Origin: Bacillota bacterium
GTDB taxonomy: Bacteria; Bacillota; Clostridia; Peptostreptococcales; Anaerovoracaceae
Assembly (NCBI GenBank): GCA_028724585.1
Contig: JAQYCQ010000038.1
Coordinates: 46,954 to 110,953, forward strand
Direction of reading: 5' to 3'
Length of the DNA: 64,000 nucleotides
A model generated the notes under the pieces. It was not told the origin of the DNA and did no database searches. It worked only from the letters and a program-made list of their open reading frames with translations. This document shows positions 34,780 to 43,243 of this stretch, piece by piece; within the stretch, counting starts at the first letter, position 1; the number at the start of each line of letters is the position of its first letter. The position numbers and the translations under genes are program-made.

Positions 34780-35964
34780 GTGAAGAAGAGATTTATTTCG
34801 ATAATGATCACCGCCGTCTTCATCATGACAGCGGTATTTACAGGGACAGCTTACGCGGACGTGACTCCGGCGCCTCAGACAGCTGCCCAGTGCGCGGTGC
34901 TCATAGACGCGAACACAGGAGAAGTCCTCATGGACAAGGATATGAACATGACTGAATTCCCGGCCAGCACGACCAAGATGATGACGGCTCTTCTGGCCAT
35001 AGAGCATCTTGACCTGGACCAGGTCGTGACTGTCGGCGAGGATGTAGTAAATATAGATGGCAGCGGTCTGGATATAAAGCCGGGAGAGCAGTTTACGGTA
35101 GAACAGCTCCTGTACGGCATGATGCTCAAATCTGCTAATGATATGGCAGTAGTGCTGGCAGACGCGGTGTCCGGAAACTCGGCTAATTTCGCTATACTGA
35201 TGAACCAGAAAGCGGCGCGCATCGGCTGTACCGGCACTAACTTTGTGACTCCTAACGGGCTGCCAGACGACCAACACGTCTCAACGCCGCATGACCTGGC
35301 ACTGATAGCGGCGGAGGGCATGAAAAACCCGACCTTCGCCAAGATCGTAAAAACTAAGCATTATACGATACCGGCGACCAATATGAGCCCGGAGAGAAAG
35401 GTCACTAACTCCAACCAGCTGCTGACGAACAAGAAAACGCTTATGGTGGACGGGGTTGAGAGACCTTATCATTACGATGGCATAAAAGGAGTCAAGACCG
35501 GCTTCACAAACGCGGCTCAGGCATGTCTGGCGGCTGATGCTGAAAGAAACGGACTGGACCTGATCAGCGTGACTATGCATGATTCGCGCGAAGAACAGTA
35601 TCCTGACGCGATCAAGATACTGGACTGGGGTTTCGCCAACTATAAGGCACTTACTGTAATAAATAAAAATAAGGTCCTAGCCGAGGCTGATGTGGAGAAC
35701 GGAGCTTCAAAGACGGTAAATCTGGTGCCTGAAAAGGATATCAAAATGGCTGCCGAGAAGAATGTGACGAGCCGGAAGGATCTCTCGTATAAAACGAAGG
35801 CTAAGCCGCTGACCGCGCCGGTAAAGAAGGGCACGGAAGCCGGTACGATAACGATATATAAAGATGGCTCTAAACTGGTCTCATATAAGCTTGTGACACA
35901 GAAGGATGTAGATGGGTCCTTCTCATATAAAGTGTCTAAATTCTTTAAGGATCTGTTTAACTGA
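34780..35964 (+). CDS. D-alanyl-D-alanine carboxypeptidase (DacF/PBP5 type)
   Basis: Low-molecular-mass penicillin-binding protein that trims the terminal D-Ala from peptidoglycan stems. The 394-aa precursor has a signal peptide ending near AYADV. Active-site motifs are S63-T-T-K66 in PASTTKMM, S118-A-N120, and K239-T-G. The C-terminal ~100 residues form the beta-rich PBP5_C domain. The short helix at the end (YKVSKFFKDLF) is suited to membrane association. The start is GTG at 34780 with a GGGGGAA ribosome site. It has its own promoter and terminator. Confidence 0.94.
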   Translation: MKKRFISIMITAVFIMTAVFTGTAYADVTPAPQTAAQCAVLIDANTGEVLMDKDMNMTEFPASTTKMMTALLAIEHLDLDQVVTVGEDVVNIDGSGLDIKPGEQFTVEQLLYGMMLKSANDMAVVLADAVSGNSANFAILMNQKAARIGCTGTNFVTPNGLPDDQHVSTPHDLALIAAEGMKNPTFAKIVKTKHYTIPATNMSPERKVTNSNQLLTNKKTLMVDGVERPYHYDGIKGVKTGFTNAAQACLAADAERNGLDLISVTMHDSREEQYPDAIKILDWGFANYKALTVINKNKVLAEADVENGASKTVNLVPEKDIKMAAEKNVTSRKDLSYKTKAKPLTAPVKKGTEAGTITIYKDGSKLVSYKLVTQKDVDGSFSYKVSKFFKDLFN

Positions 35965-36007
35965 CATATGATGCCATATGGGTCAGCATGTTTATAAAAC
36001 TCATTTA

Positions 36008-36056
36008 GCGGAGGCTGCGATCCTTGTTTGGGATGGCAGCTTCCGCGAATTTTTTT
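36008..36056 (+). terminator. Terminator after D,D-carboxypeptidase gene
   Basis: GCGGAGGCTGC (36008-36018) pairs with GCAGCTTCCGC (36036-36046) with one G-T pair, followed by a seven-T run. Confidence 0.88.
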
Positions 36057-36241
36057 GAAATTTTACGTTAATAAATTAACCGAGTAAAGGAATAAATTTG
36101 CTTACATATTATATATAGAACAAAAATATCTGTGCAAATTGGTAACATATCCTGCTTTTTGTCGCAGTTTACCGCGGAATATGCCGGTCCGGCAGGCGAA
36201 AAAACGGCGTTTTCCGCGGCAATGTCCGCGGAGCGGTCGTC

Positions 36242-36264
36242 ACCGAAGATTTTTCGGTTTTTTT
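36242..36264 (+). terminator. Second terminator-like hairpin upstream of the hydrogenase operon
   Basis: ACCGAA (36242-36247) pairs with TTCGGT (36253-36258), then TTTTTT. Confidence 0.6.
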
Positions 36265-36438
36265 GTTGTTTATTTAATAACCAAGGTGGTTTTACCAGCC
36301 TTTTGCCTGTCTTGAAATAATTATTGAATTTGATTAAAATCATAATATCAAATGCGCAGAACGCGGCTTCTCTTCCTTAAATAGAAAAGAAGCTGTTTAT
36401 AAAAAATATATTTCAGTTGTGGCAGGAGACGTTTCTAC

Positions 36439-36795
36439 ATGGACATTCAGGAAATTGCCGGTCTCGTATCGGCGCAGGTGCTTTATGAACCTGAGACATC
36501 CGGGCCGGCCGATATCACGCACGCGGTGGCGGCTGACCTTATGAGTGAAGTTATGGTCGGAACGGCAGACGGCAGCCTGATCATCACGGGACTTATGAAT
36601 CCGCAGGTAATAAGGACCGCGGAAATGATGAACGCGGCGGCTGTGCTGTTCGTGAGAGGTAAGAAGGTACCGGATCCGGTGATGGATCTGGCGGAAGACA
36701 GGTCGGTCACGGTGCTCAGGACTGAGCTCACCATGTTCGAGGCCAGCGGGATACTTTTCCGCGAGGGCATGGTATCGGGACGTCAGGCGGTCTAA
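36439..36795 (+). CDS. DRTGG domain protein, hydrogenase operon
   Basis: 118-aa single-domain protein resembling the DRTGG domain of phosphotransacetylase and CBS-type proteins: ADLMSEVMVGTADGSLIITGL, AEMMNAAAVLFVRGKKVPD, and a C-terminal VTVLRTELTMFEASGILF. Such small DRTGG proteins are regularly encoded with clostridial sensory and NAD-linked [FeFe]-hydrogenases; their role is unknown, probably ligand sensing. It is the first gene of a ten-gene unit that includes a second DRTGG gene at 38845. AGGAG is ten bases before the ATG. Confidence 0.85.
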   Translation: MDIQEIAGLVSAQVLYEPETSGPADITHAVAADLMSEVMVGTADGSLIITGLMNPQVIRTAEMMNAAAVLFVRGKKVPDPVMDLAEDRSVTVLRTELTMFEASGILFREGMVSGRQAV

Positions 36796-36819
36796 GGTCT
36801 AAGGCCGGAGGAGTTTAAA

Positions 36820-37248
36820 TTGGCGGAAAGCAGTATGCGTATCGAAACGCCGATCCTCAAAGACGATTTCGCGTCGGCGGGTGAGGCGTCCAGCAAAGTA
36901 AAGAAGACGCTCACTATGCTCGGCGTCAACCCGAAGCATATAAAACGCATTTCAGTGGCTATGTACGAGGCCGAGATCAATGCCTTCATACACGGGGGCG
37001 GCGGCATGGCTTACACGGAGATCTTCCCGGATCACGTGGACATCCTGATAGAGGACCACGGCAAGGGTATAGCGGATCTGAACCTGGCGATGCAGGAGGG
37101 ATATTCCACAGCGTCGGACGAGGTAAGGATGATGGGCTTCGGAGCAGGCATGGGCCTGCCTAACATGAAACGGAATTCGGACGACATGGTCATTGTTTCA
37201 AGTCCCGGAAAGGGGACGCGCGTTAAGATGCGCTTCAATATAGAATAG
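36820..37248 (+). CDS. RsbW-like ATP-binding protein (HATPase_c)
   Basis: 142-aa GHKL ATPase domain without a dimerisation or receiver domain, like anti-sigma factor kinases. N-box MYEAEINAFIHGGGG, G1 box IEDHGKGIADLN, G2 box GFGAGMGLPNMKR and a final GKGTRVKMRF strand are all present. Starts at TTG 36820 with GGAGGAG (36807-36813) six bases upstream. It may phosphorylate or sequester a partner in a redox-signalling switch with HydS; this is inference from neighbourhood. Confidence 0.85.
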   Translation: MAESSMRIETPILKDDFASAGEASSKVKKTLTMLGVNPKHIKRISVAMYEAEINAFIHGGGGMAYTEIFPDHVDILIEDHGKGIADLNLAMQEGYSTASDEVRMMGFGAGMGLPNMKRNSDDMVIVSSPGKGTRVKMRFNIE

Positions 37249-37313
37249 GTGCCGCGTACCAGGGTATACGGGATCATATACAGTTTTGGCAGGATACTGG
37301 GAGGCAGGCTGAG

Positions 37314-38915
37314 ATGATTAATGACAGAGACCAGAAGAGCCTTGCTGAGAAGCAGAGGCTTCAGGCAGAGGAGGACATGTTTCATTCCGTGCGCCTGGAC
37401 CGGGAAAGGTGTATAGGCTGTACGAACTGTATAAAGACATGCCCTACTCAGGCTATACGTGTCAGAAACGGCAAGGCGGTCATCATAAGCGAGCGCTGCA
37501 TAGACTGCGGCGAATGCATCAGGACCTGCACCCACAACGCTAAGAAAGCAGTAACGGACAGTCTGGATCAGATCCACGACTACATGTACACCGTAGCGCT
37601 GCCGGCGCCGGCCCTTTACAGCCAGTACAGGACGGCGAGGACCAGAAACCAGATCCTGACGGCTCTTAAAAAGATAGGCTTCGACGATGTGTTCGAGGTA
37701 GCGGAAGGCGCTGAGGCGGTCAGCAACGCGACCCGCCAGTACCTTAAAGAAAACCACAACATAGACGGCCCGGTCATATCGACTGCCTGCCCGGCTATAG
37801 TAAAGCTGGTCCAGGTCAAGTTCCCGAGCCTGATAGATAATCTCCTTCCTCTGCAGGCTCCTGTAGAGGTAGCCGCGGGCATGGCGCGCGAAAAGGCAGT
37901 AAAGGAGACCGGACTCGATCCGGATAAGATAGGCGTGTTCTTCATATCGCCCTGCGCGGCGAAGATGCATACCAAATACGCTCCGCTCAGGGGTAAAAAG
38001 TCGGATATAGACGCGATCATCTCCGTTCAGGACGCCTACATGCCTCTGCGTTCGGTCATCAAGGAGATGAAGCCGGAAGAAGAGGAAGATATAGCTACGG
38101 CAAGCGTCTTCGGAGTCAGGTGGCCTAACCCCGGCGGCGAGAGCCTGGCCCTGGGCACAAAGAAGTTCGTCTCTGTAGACGGCGTCCAGGATGTGGCCGA
38201 GATCCTCGAGACGGTGGAGACCAACGAAGACAGCAAGTTCAGGGGGCTGGAGTTCATAGAGTGCCTGGCCTGCAAAGGAGGCTGCCTGGGCGGCCCGCTC
38301 ACGGTCAAGAACGTGTATATAGCCCAGGTCATCATGAAGGACATGCGCTCGGAGCAGAACAACCGCTACAAGGTAGCCGAGCTCCCGGAAAAAGATATAG
38401 ATTACCACGATGTGCTCTGGGACAGAAAGCCAGTCCATATACCGGTCGACAAGCTGGACCCGGACATGACAAAAGCTTTCAGGATGATCTCCGATATGGA
38501 GGAGATCACCGGCAGCCTGCCGGGCATCGACTGCGGGGCCTGCGGCGCTCCGACATGCGCGGCCCTTGCCGAAGACATAGTCAGAGGCAAAGCCAAGCTC
38601 ACGGACTGTGTGTTCAAGCTCCGTGAAAGGGTGCGCACCCTGGCCAACGAGATGTTCGAGCTCGAGGGCGTTCTCCCGCCTACTATGGGAAACGAAGTCG
38701 GAGAGACCGATGCCGGTGAGGAAGGCACAGAAACGACATATATTTTCAGAAGCATGCAGAGCGAAAGCGATGAAGAAGGCGCGGAGGAAGCTCCAGTTGA
38801 AAACGAAGCGCCTGACGACCGCTCCGCGGACGAGGAGGAAGGAAGTGAGTCCATTGACAATAAACGATTTGGCGGATTGTATACAGGGCACTTTGCTGAG
38901 TGGCACAATATATAA
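37314..38915 (+). CDS. hydS: Sensory-type [FeFe]-hydrogenase-like protein (HydS)
   Basis: 533-aa iron-sulfur protein with two N-terminal [4Fe-4S] ferredoxin motifs (CIGCTNCIKTC, CIDCGECIRTC). The H-cluster domain follows: L1 is S-T-A158-C159-P, L2 is SPC214-A-A-K, L3 is EC317-L-A-C320-K-G-G-C324. A C-terminal 4Fe-4S motif (CGACGAPTC...DC) and an acidic tail of ~70 residues complete it. Compared with the catalytic TSCCP motif the first cysteine, the proton-relay position, is alanine and the L2 methionine is serine. This is as known for Thermotoga maritima HydS, a very slow, sensory hydrogenase. GGGAGG lies nine bases before the ATG. The next gene starts within its 3' end. Confidence 0.88.
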   Translation: MINDRDQKSLAEKQRLQAEEDMFHSVRLDRERCIGCTNCIKTCPTQAIRVRNGKAVIISERCIDCGECIRTCTHNAKKAVTDSLDQIHDYMYTVALPAPALYSQYRTARTRNQILTALKKIGFDDVFEVAEGAEAVSNATRQYLKENHNIDGPVISTACPAIVKLVQVKFPSLIDNLLPLQAPVEVAAGMAREKAVKETGLDPDKIGVFFISPCAAKMHTKYAPLRGKKSDIDAIISVQDAYMPLRSVIKEMKPEEEEDIATASVFGVRWPNPGGESLALGTKKFVSVDGVQDVAEILETVETNEDSKFRGLEFIECLACKGGCLGGPLTVKNVYIAQVIMKDMRSEQNNRYKVAELPEKDIDYHDVLWDRKPVHIPVDKLDPDMTKAFRMISDMEEITGSLPGIDCGACGAPTCAALAEDIVRGKAKLTDCVFKLRERVRTLANEMFELEGVLPPTMGNEVGETDAGEEGTETTYIFRSMQSESDEEGAEEAPVENEAPDDRSADEEEGSESIDNKRFGGLYTGHFAEWHNI

Positions 38916-39198
38916 GAACCGCGAGATCACGACGGGCTACTGCTGCGACCTGCTCAGCAGGGTAATGGCGCAGGCTCCGGCCGGATGCGCCTGGGTCACC
39001 GTCCTCGCCAACGTAAATGTGATAGCTGTAGCGGAGCTGGCTGAGATCGGCTGCGTGATACTGCCCGAGGACATACCGGTGCCGGAGAGCATGATATCGA
39101 GGGCAGAAAAGGAAAACATCCCGATCATCTCATCAGGAATGGACAGCTATGAGATCTCGTGGAGGATCCACGAAGCTATTACAGGCGGTAAAAATTGA
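38845..39198 (+). CDS. Second DRTGG domain protein, overlapping hydS
   Basis: 117-aa DRTGG-type protein: NDLADCIQGTLLSG, TTGYCCDLLSRVMAQ, AVAELAEIGCVILPEDIPV, ENIPIISSGMDSYEISWRIH. The start is GTG at 38845 with GGAGG (38834-38838) six bases upstream, so the gene overlaps the end of hydS by 71 bases in another frame. Its 3' end overlaps the PHP gene by four bases (TTGA). It resembles the first DRTGG protein only in fold, so the two may form a heteromeric pair. Confidence 0.82.
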   Translation: MSPLTINDLADCIQGTLLSGTIYKNREITTGYCCDLLSRVMAQAPAGCAWVTVLANVNVIAVAELAEIGCVILPEDIPVPESMISRAEKENIPIISSGMDSYEISWRIHEAITGGKN

Positions 39199-39944
39199 AA
39201 TACTACTACGATTTCCACATGCATTCGGCGCTGTCGCCCTGCGGCGACAATGACATGACGCCGAACAATATTGCGAATATGGCGGTCTTGAAGGGCCTCG
39301 ACATCATAGCCCTGTCGGATCACAACTCCTGCCGCAACGCCGCTGCCGCTATGGAAGCTGGGCGCGAAGCAGGTGTGATAGTGGTGCCCGGCATGGAGGT
39401 GGAGAGCGTCGAGGAAGTTCACATCCTCACGCTTTTCCCTGATATAGAGAGTGCCGAAAAGATGGAAAAGACCGTGACCGAGAATCTTCCTCCTGTCAGG
39501 AACAGGGAGGATATTTTCGGGGAGCAGCTGATCCTGGACAAAAACGACGAGGAAGTCGGAAGGATCGACAATCTGCTCATCTCCGCGACTATGCTCACTT
39601 CGGAGCAGATTTTCGCGGAAGCGCTTGATGCCGGAGGCATCGCGATACCGGCGCACGTTGACAAGACTTCTTACAGCATGATCTCAAATCTGGGAGCCAT
39701 TCCAGAGGATATAGATGTAAAATTAATTGAGCTGTCAGCTAAGTGCGACGCGGATTCATTCTTTGTTAATTATCCCGGTCTTGCGGACTATCCTCATTTA
39801 AGGGACTCCGACGCCCACTTCCTGTGGGACATCTCCGAGAGGTTAAATTATATATCGACAGAAAAACAGATCACAGATGCCGGCAGTCTGATCGAACTGC
39901 TCAAGGGTCCTTGTGAGGCCTACGAGCTGGGATCGGACGACTGA
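39195..39944 (+). CDS. PHP domain phosphoesterase
   Basis: 249-aa metal-dependent hydrolase of the PHP family. Metal-binding motifs are DFHMHSALSPCGD at the N-terminus, ALSDHNSC, VVPGMEVES with EEVHIL, IPAHVDK and the closing SDAH. PHP enzymes hydrolyse phosphoesters with a trinuclear metal site; a member of this type is conserved in clostridial HydABC operons with unknown substrate. It starts at TTG 39195, overlapping the DRTGG stop by four bases. About 55 bases follow before hydC. Confidence 0.88.
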   Translation: MKYYYDFHMHSALSPCGDNDMTPNNIANMAVLKGLDIIALSDHNSCRNAAAAMEAGREAGVIVVPGMEVESVEEVHILTLFPDIESAEKMEKTVTENLPPVRNREDIFGEQLILDKNDEEVGRIDNLLISATMLTSEQIFAEALDAGGIAIPAHVDKTSYSMISNLGAIPEDIDVKLIELSAKCDADSFFVNYPGLADYPHLRDSDAHFLWDISERLNYISTEKQITDAGSLIELLKGPCEAYELGSDD

Positions 39945-39997
39945 TTCCTGAGAATCTGATTCTGTGCTGCTTTTAATATTACAGGAGGTAAGTTTTT

Positions 39998-40489
39998 ATG
40001 AGCAAACTTAGAAAAGTCGATGTTACGGAGGAACAGAAGAAAAAGATCCTCGATATAATCGACGGTTACAAGGACACCCAGGGAGCTCTTATACAGGTTC
40101 TCCACGATGTTCAGGACTATTTCGGATATCTTCCGATCGAAGTTCAGGAGATCATTTCAGACGCTATGAATGTTCCTCTCGCTGAGATCTACGGTATCGT
40201 TACTTTCTACACTCAGTTCACTACTCAGCCTAAGGGCAAGTACGCTGTAAGCGTCTGTCTGGGAACTGCCTGCTACGTTAAGGGCTCAGGCAAGATCCTC
40301 GAGAAGTTCGAGCAGGAGCTCGGCATTCAGGCTGGAGACGTTACTGACGACGGAATGTTCAGCATCGACGCATGCCGCTGCGTAGGAGCCTGCGGCCTCG
40401 CCCCTGTAGCTATCGTAAACGGCGAAGTTTACGGAAAGCTCGTACAGGCCGATGTAAAGAGCATCTGCGACAAGTACAGAGAGAGCTAG
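39998..40489 (+). CDS. hydC: NAD-linked hydrogenase subunit HydC (NuoE-like, 2Fe-2S)
   Basis: 163-aa thioredoxin-like [2Fe-2S] subunit of electron-bifurcating HydABC, homologous to NuoE of complex I. It has an N-terminal helical part (VTEEQKKKILDIIDGY), IYGIVTFYTQF, and ligand cysteines in SVCLGTACYVKG and DACRCVGACGLAP. It passes electrons between HydB's flavin site and the hydrogenase chain. AGGAGG precedes the ATG, separated by GTTTTT. It is the first of the structural subunits. Confidence 0.94.
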   Translation: MSKLRKVDVTEEQKKKILDIIDGYKDTQGALIQVLHDVQDYFGYLPIEVQEIISDAMNVPLAEIYGIVTFYTQFTTQPKGKYAVSVCLGTACYVKGSGKILEKFEQELGIQAGDVTDDGMFSIDACRCVGACGLAPVAIVNGEVYGKLVQADVKSICDKYRES

Positions 40490-40496
40490 AAGAACC

Positions 40497-41063
40497 ATGA
40501 CTGACTTATCGCTGCATCTGATGGATATCATGCAGAATTCGGTAGTCGTCGGATCGACTTACGTCGAGACCGGCATAAAGGCGGAGAAGAGTAAAAATCT
40601 CCTCACCCTTTATGTGAAGGACGATGGATGGGGGATGTCGGAGGAAACCATCAAAAAGGTTTCAGATCCTTTCTATACGACCCGCACCACCCGCAAGGCG
40701 GGGCTGGGCATACCTCTGCTGAGGCTGTCGGCGGAGATGGCCGGAGGCGGCATCACTATAGAATCGGAGCCCGGAAAGGGCACGACCATAACGGCGACTT
40801 ACGAGATAGACAATATCGACAGGAAGCCGCTGGGAGACATCAGCGAAACGATGGCTATCTCGATAATGGGCCATCCGGAGCTGGAGTTCCACCTCATACT
40901 CGCCAACGACGAAGAGGAATATGTTTTCCGCACAGAAGATGTGAGGGAGCAGATCGGCACGGTGCCTATCAATGACATGGTCATTATCGGATATCTTAAG
41001 GAAATGATCAGCGAACAAGTGAAAAATATATTCGGAGGTATACTAGATGAAATCATTAGCTGA
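40497..41063 (+). CDS. Histidine-kinase-like ATPase domain protein, hydrogenase operon
   Basis: 188-aa protein with a GHKL ATPase fold: N-box LMDIMQNSVVVG, G1 YVKDDGWGMSEET, F-box DPFYTTRTTR, G2 KAGLGIPLLRL and GKGTTITATY. It lacks a phosphoacceptor histidine domain. The last ~70 residues form a separate segment seen in homologues beside HydC. It is commonly found between hydC and hydB in clostridial bifurcating hydrogenase operons, role unknown. It overlaps the next gene by 17 bases. Confidence 0.88.
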   Translation: MTDLSLHLMDIMQNSVVVGSTYVETGIKAEKSKNLLTLYVKDDGWGMSEETIKKVSDPFYTTRTTRKAGLGIPLLRLSAEMAGGGITIESEPGKGTTITATYEIDNIDRKPLGDISETMAISIMGHPELEFHLILANDEEEYVFRTEDVREQIGTVPINDMVIIGYLKEMISEQVKNIFGGILDEIIS

Positions 41064-41415
41064 ACTGGCTGAACTCAGACAGAAGAGCCTTGATAAGTTG
41101 AACATGAGAAATACTGATACAAGAGAAAGGATAGTTGTAGGTATGGCTACATGCGGTATCGCTGCCGGCGCAAGACCTGTAATGAACACTTTCGTAGAGG
41201 AGATCAACACAAGACACCTCGAAGACGTATCGGTTGGAATGACAGGATGCATGGGCATGTGCGCACTCGAGCCTATGGTCGATGTATACGATGAAAAAGG
41301 CAACAAGACAACTTATATTCACATGACTCCGGAAAAAGCGAAGAGAGTTGTAGCCGAGCATATCGTAAACGGACAGCCGGTAGAGGAATACACTATCGGA
41401 GCTGAGCAGAAATAG
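41047..41415 (+). CDS. [2Fe-2S] thioredoxin-like ferredoxin subunit
   Basis: 122-aa small protein matching the (2Fe-2S) ferredoxin domain proteins that precede hydB. Ligand cysteines are in VVGMATCGIAAGARPV and GMTGCMGMCALEP. A conserved C-terminus (YIHMTPEKAKRVVAEHI) is similar to the N-terminal domain of HydB itself. It probably serves as an electron carrier or an accessory subunit of the complex. GGAGG lies directly upstream of the ATG, inside the previous gene. Confidence 0.88.
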   Translation: MKSLAELAELRQKSLDKLNMRNTDTRERIVVGMATCGIAAGARPVMNTFVEEINTRHLEDVSVGMTGCMGMCALEPMVDVYDEKGNKTTYIHMTPEKAKRVVAEHIVNGQPVEEYTIGAEQK

Positions 41416-41426
41416 GAGGAGAACTC

Positions 41427-43229
41427 ATGCAGATTGCAAGATCACACGTATTAATATGCGGAGGAACCGGATGTCTCTCCAACAATTCCATGAAGCTCAA
41501 AGAGCACCTTGAAGAGAAGCTCGTTGAGCTTGGGATCCAGGACGAGGTCAAGACCATCATGACAGGATGCTTCGGACTTTGCGCCGAGGGCCCTATCGTA
41601 GTAGTTTATCCGGAAGGCTCCATGTACTCGAGAGTTTCGATGAAGGACATCGATACTATCGCGGAAGAACACCTTCTCAAGGGCAGGATCTGTGAGAAAC
41701 TCCTCATCGCAAACAGAGGAGAGGCTTACGACGAAGAAGGCCATAAAGTCGAGAACACTGACTTCTTCAAGAAGCAGAAGAGAGTTGCCCTCAGGAACTG
41801 CGGTAAGATCGATCCTGAGAACATAGATGAATATATCGCTTACGACGGCTACAAAGCCCTCGGTAAGGTCCTCTCAGAGATGACGCCTCAGCAGGTCATC
41901 GACATAGTATCAGCTTCAGGCCTGAGAGGCAGAGGCGGCGCCGGATTCCCTACAGGCAAAAAATGGACTTTCGCGGCAGCTTCAAAGGGCGACGTTAAAT
42001 ATGTAGCCTGCAACGCCGACGAAGGTGACCCGGGCGCGTTCATGGACAGATCCGTTCTGGAAGGCGACCCTCATTCAGTTCTGGAAGCTATGGCTATCGC
42101 AGGATACGCTACAGGCGCTCACCAGGGATATATCTACGTAAGAGCTGAGTATCCTACAGCTGTAAGAAGACTCAACATCGCTATAAAGCAGGCCAGAGAA
42201 TACGGACTCCTCGGCAAGAACATCTTCGATTCAGGCTTCGATTTCGATATCGAGATCAGGCTCGGTGCCGGCGCGTTCGTATGCGGCGAAGAAACAGCCC
42301 TCATGAATTCAGTAGAAGGCAAGAGAGGCGAGCCTCGTCCACGTCCTCCTTTCCCTGCTGTAAAGGGTATCTTCGGCAAGCCTTCGATGCTGAACAACGT
42401 AGAGACTTACGCTAACATCTGCCCTATCATCCTCAACGGACCAGAGTGGTTCGCTGCTATGGGTACTGAAAAGTCCAAGGGCACAAAGGTATTCGCTGTA
42501 GGCGGAAACATCAACAATACCGGCCTCGTAGAGATCGAGATGGGTACTCCGCTGAGAGAAGTCATCTATGACATCGGCGGCGGCATCCCTAACGGCAAGA
42601 AGTTCAAGGCTGCCCAGACAGGTGGTCCTTCAGGCGGATGTATCCCTGCTTCCCTTATCGATACTCCTATGACTTACGATGACCTGAGCGCTATCGGATC
42701 CATGATGGGTTCCGGCGGACTTATCGTAATGGACGAAGACAGTTGCATGGTAGATATCGCCAAGTTCTTCCTCGGATTCACAGTAGACGAATCCTGCGGA
42801 AAGTGTCCTCCTTGCAGGATCGGTACTAAGAGAATGCTCGAGATCCTGACAGACATCACAGAGGGCAGAGGAACTCTGGAAGACATCGACAGGCTGGAAA
42901 CACTCGCTAAGAACATCAAGGCTTCAGCCCTCTGCGGACTCGGCCAGACTGCTCCTAACCCTGTACTGAGCACGATCAGATACTTCAGAGATGAGTATGT
43001 AGCTCACGTAGTGGACAAGAAGTGTCCTGCCGGCGTATGCAAGAAGCTCGTAAGGATCAAGATCAACAAGGAACTGTGCAGAAGCTGCGGTATCTGCGCG
43101 AAGACTTGTCCTGTTGCCTGCATCAGGGGCGAGAAGAAAGTACCTTATGAGATCGATCAGTCAAAGTGCCTGAAGTGCGGCGCATGTCTTGAGAAGTGCC
43201 CGTTTAAGGCTATATACAAAGAGTCGTAG
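41427..43229 (+). CDS. hydB: NAD-linked hydrogenase subunit HydB (NuoF-like flavoprotein)
   Basis: 600-aa subunit carrying the FMN, the NAD(H) site and several clusters; it is the site where NADH and ferredoxin electrons are joined in bifurcating hydrogenases. Domains in order: N-terminal thioredoxin-like [2Fe-2S] (CGGTGCLSN, TGCFGLCAEGP), NADH/FMN-binding core (GLRGRGGAGFPTGKKW, CNADEGDPGAF, GAGAYVCGEETAL-like), SLBB, a [4Fe-4S] domain (SCGKCPPCRIGTKRM), and a C-terminal double [4Fe-4S] ferredoxin (CRSCGICAKTC, CLKCGACLEKC). Length is typical. AGGAGGAG precedes the ATG. Confidence 0.95.
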   Translation: MQIARSHVLICGGTGCLSNNSMKLKEHLEEKLVELGIQDEVKTIMTGCFGLCAEGPIVVVYPEGSMYSRVSMKDIDTIAEEHLLKGRICEKLLIANRGEAYDEEGHKVENTDFFKKQKRVALRNCGKIDPENIDEYIAYDGYKALGKVLSEMTPQQVIDIVSASGLRGRGGAGFPTGKKWTFAAASKGDVKYVACNADEGDPGAFMDRSVLEGDPHSVLEAMAIAGYATGAHQGYIYVRAEYPTAVRRLNIAIKQAREYGLLGKNIFDSGFDFDIEIRLGAGAFVCGEETALMNSVEGKRGEPRPRPPFPAVKGIFGKPSMLNNVETYANICPIILNGPEWFAAMGTEKSKGTKVFAVGGNINNTGLVEIEMGTPLREVIYDIGGGIPNGKKFKAAQTGGPSGGCIPASLIDTPMTYDDLSAIGSMMGSGGLIVMDEDSCMVDIAKFFLGFTVDESCGKCPPCRIGTKRMLEILTDITEGRGTLEDIDRLETLAKNIKASALCGLGQTAPNPVLSTIRYFRDEYVAHVVDKKCPAGVCKKLVRIKINKELCRSCGICAKTCPVACIRGEKKVPYEIDQSKCLKCGACLEKCPFKAIYKES

Positions 43230-43243
43230 GAGGACAACGGTTT

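Larger units (their letters stand above)
35965..36438. other. Intergenic region with two terminators and a repeat hairpin
   Basis: Contains the carboxypeptidase terminator (36008-36056), an AT-rich stretch, the repeat hairpin TCCGC-GGA-GCGGT near 36224-36236, and a second terminator-like hairpin ACCGAA / TTCGGT plus seven Ts (36242-36264). The second terminator has no gene directly upstream, so a short untranslated transcript starting near 36110 is possible but unsupported by a clear promoter. The hydrogenase operon's ribosome site begins at 36424. Confidence 0.5.

Noticed and set aside
37032..38930. A 632-aa open frame on the minus strand
   Set aside because: It is antisense to hydS and to the end of the RsbW-like gene. 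It has no ribosome site or family motifs and arises from the codon bias of the plus-strand genes.
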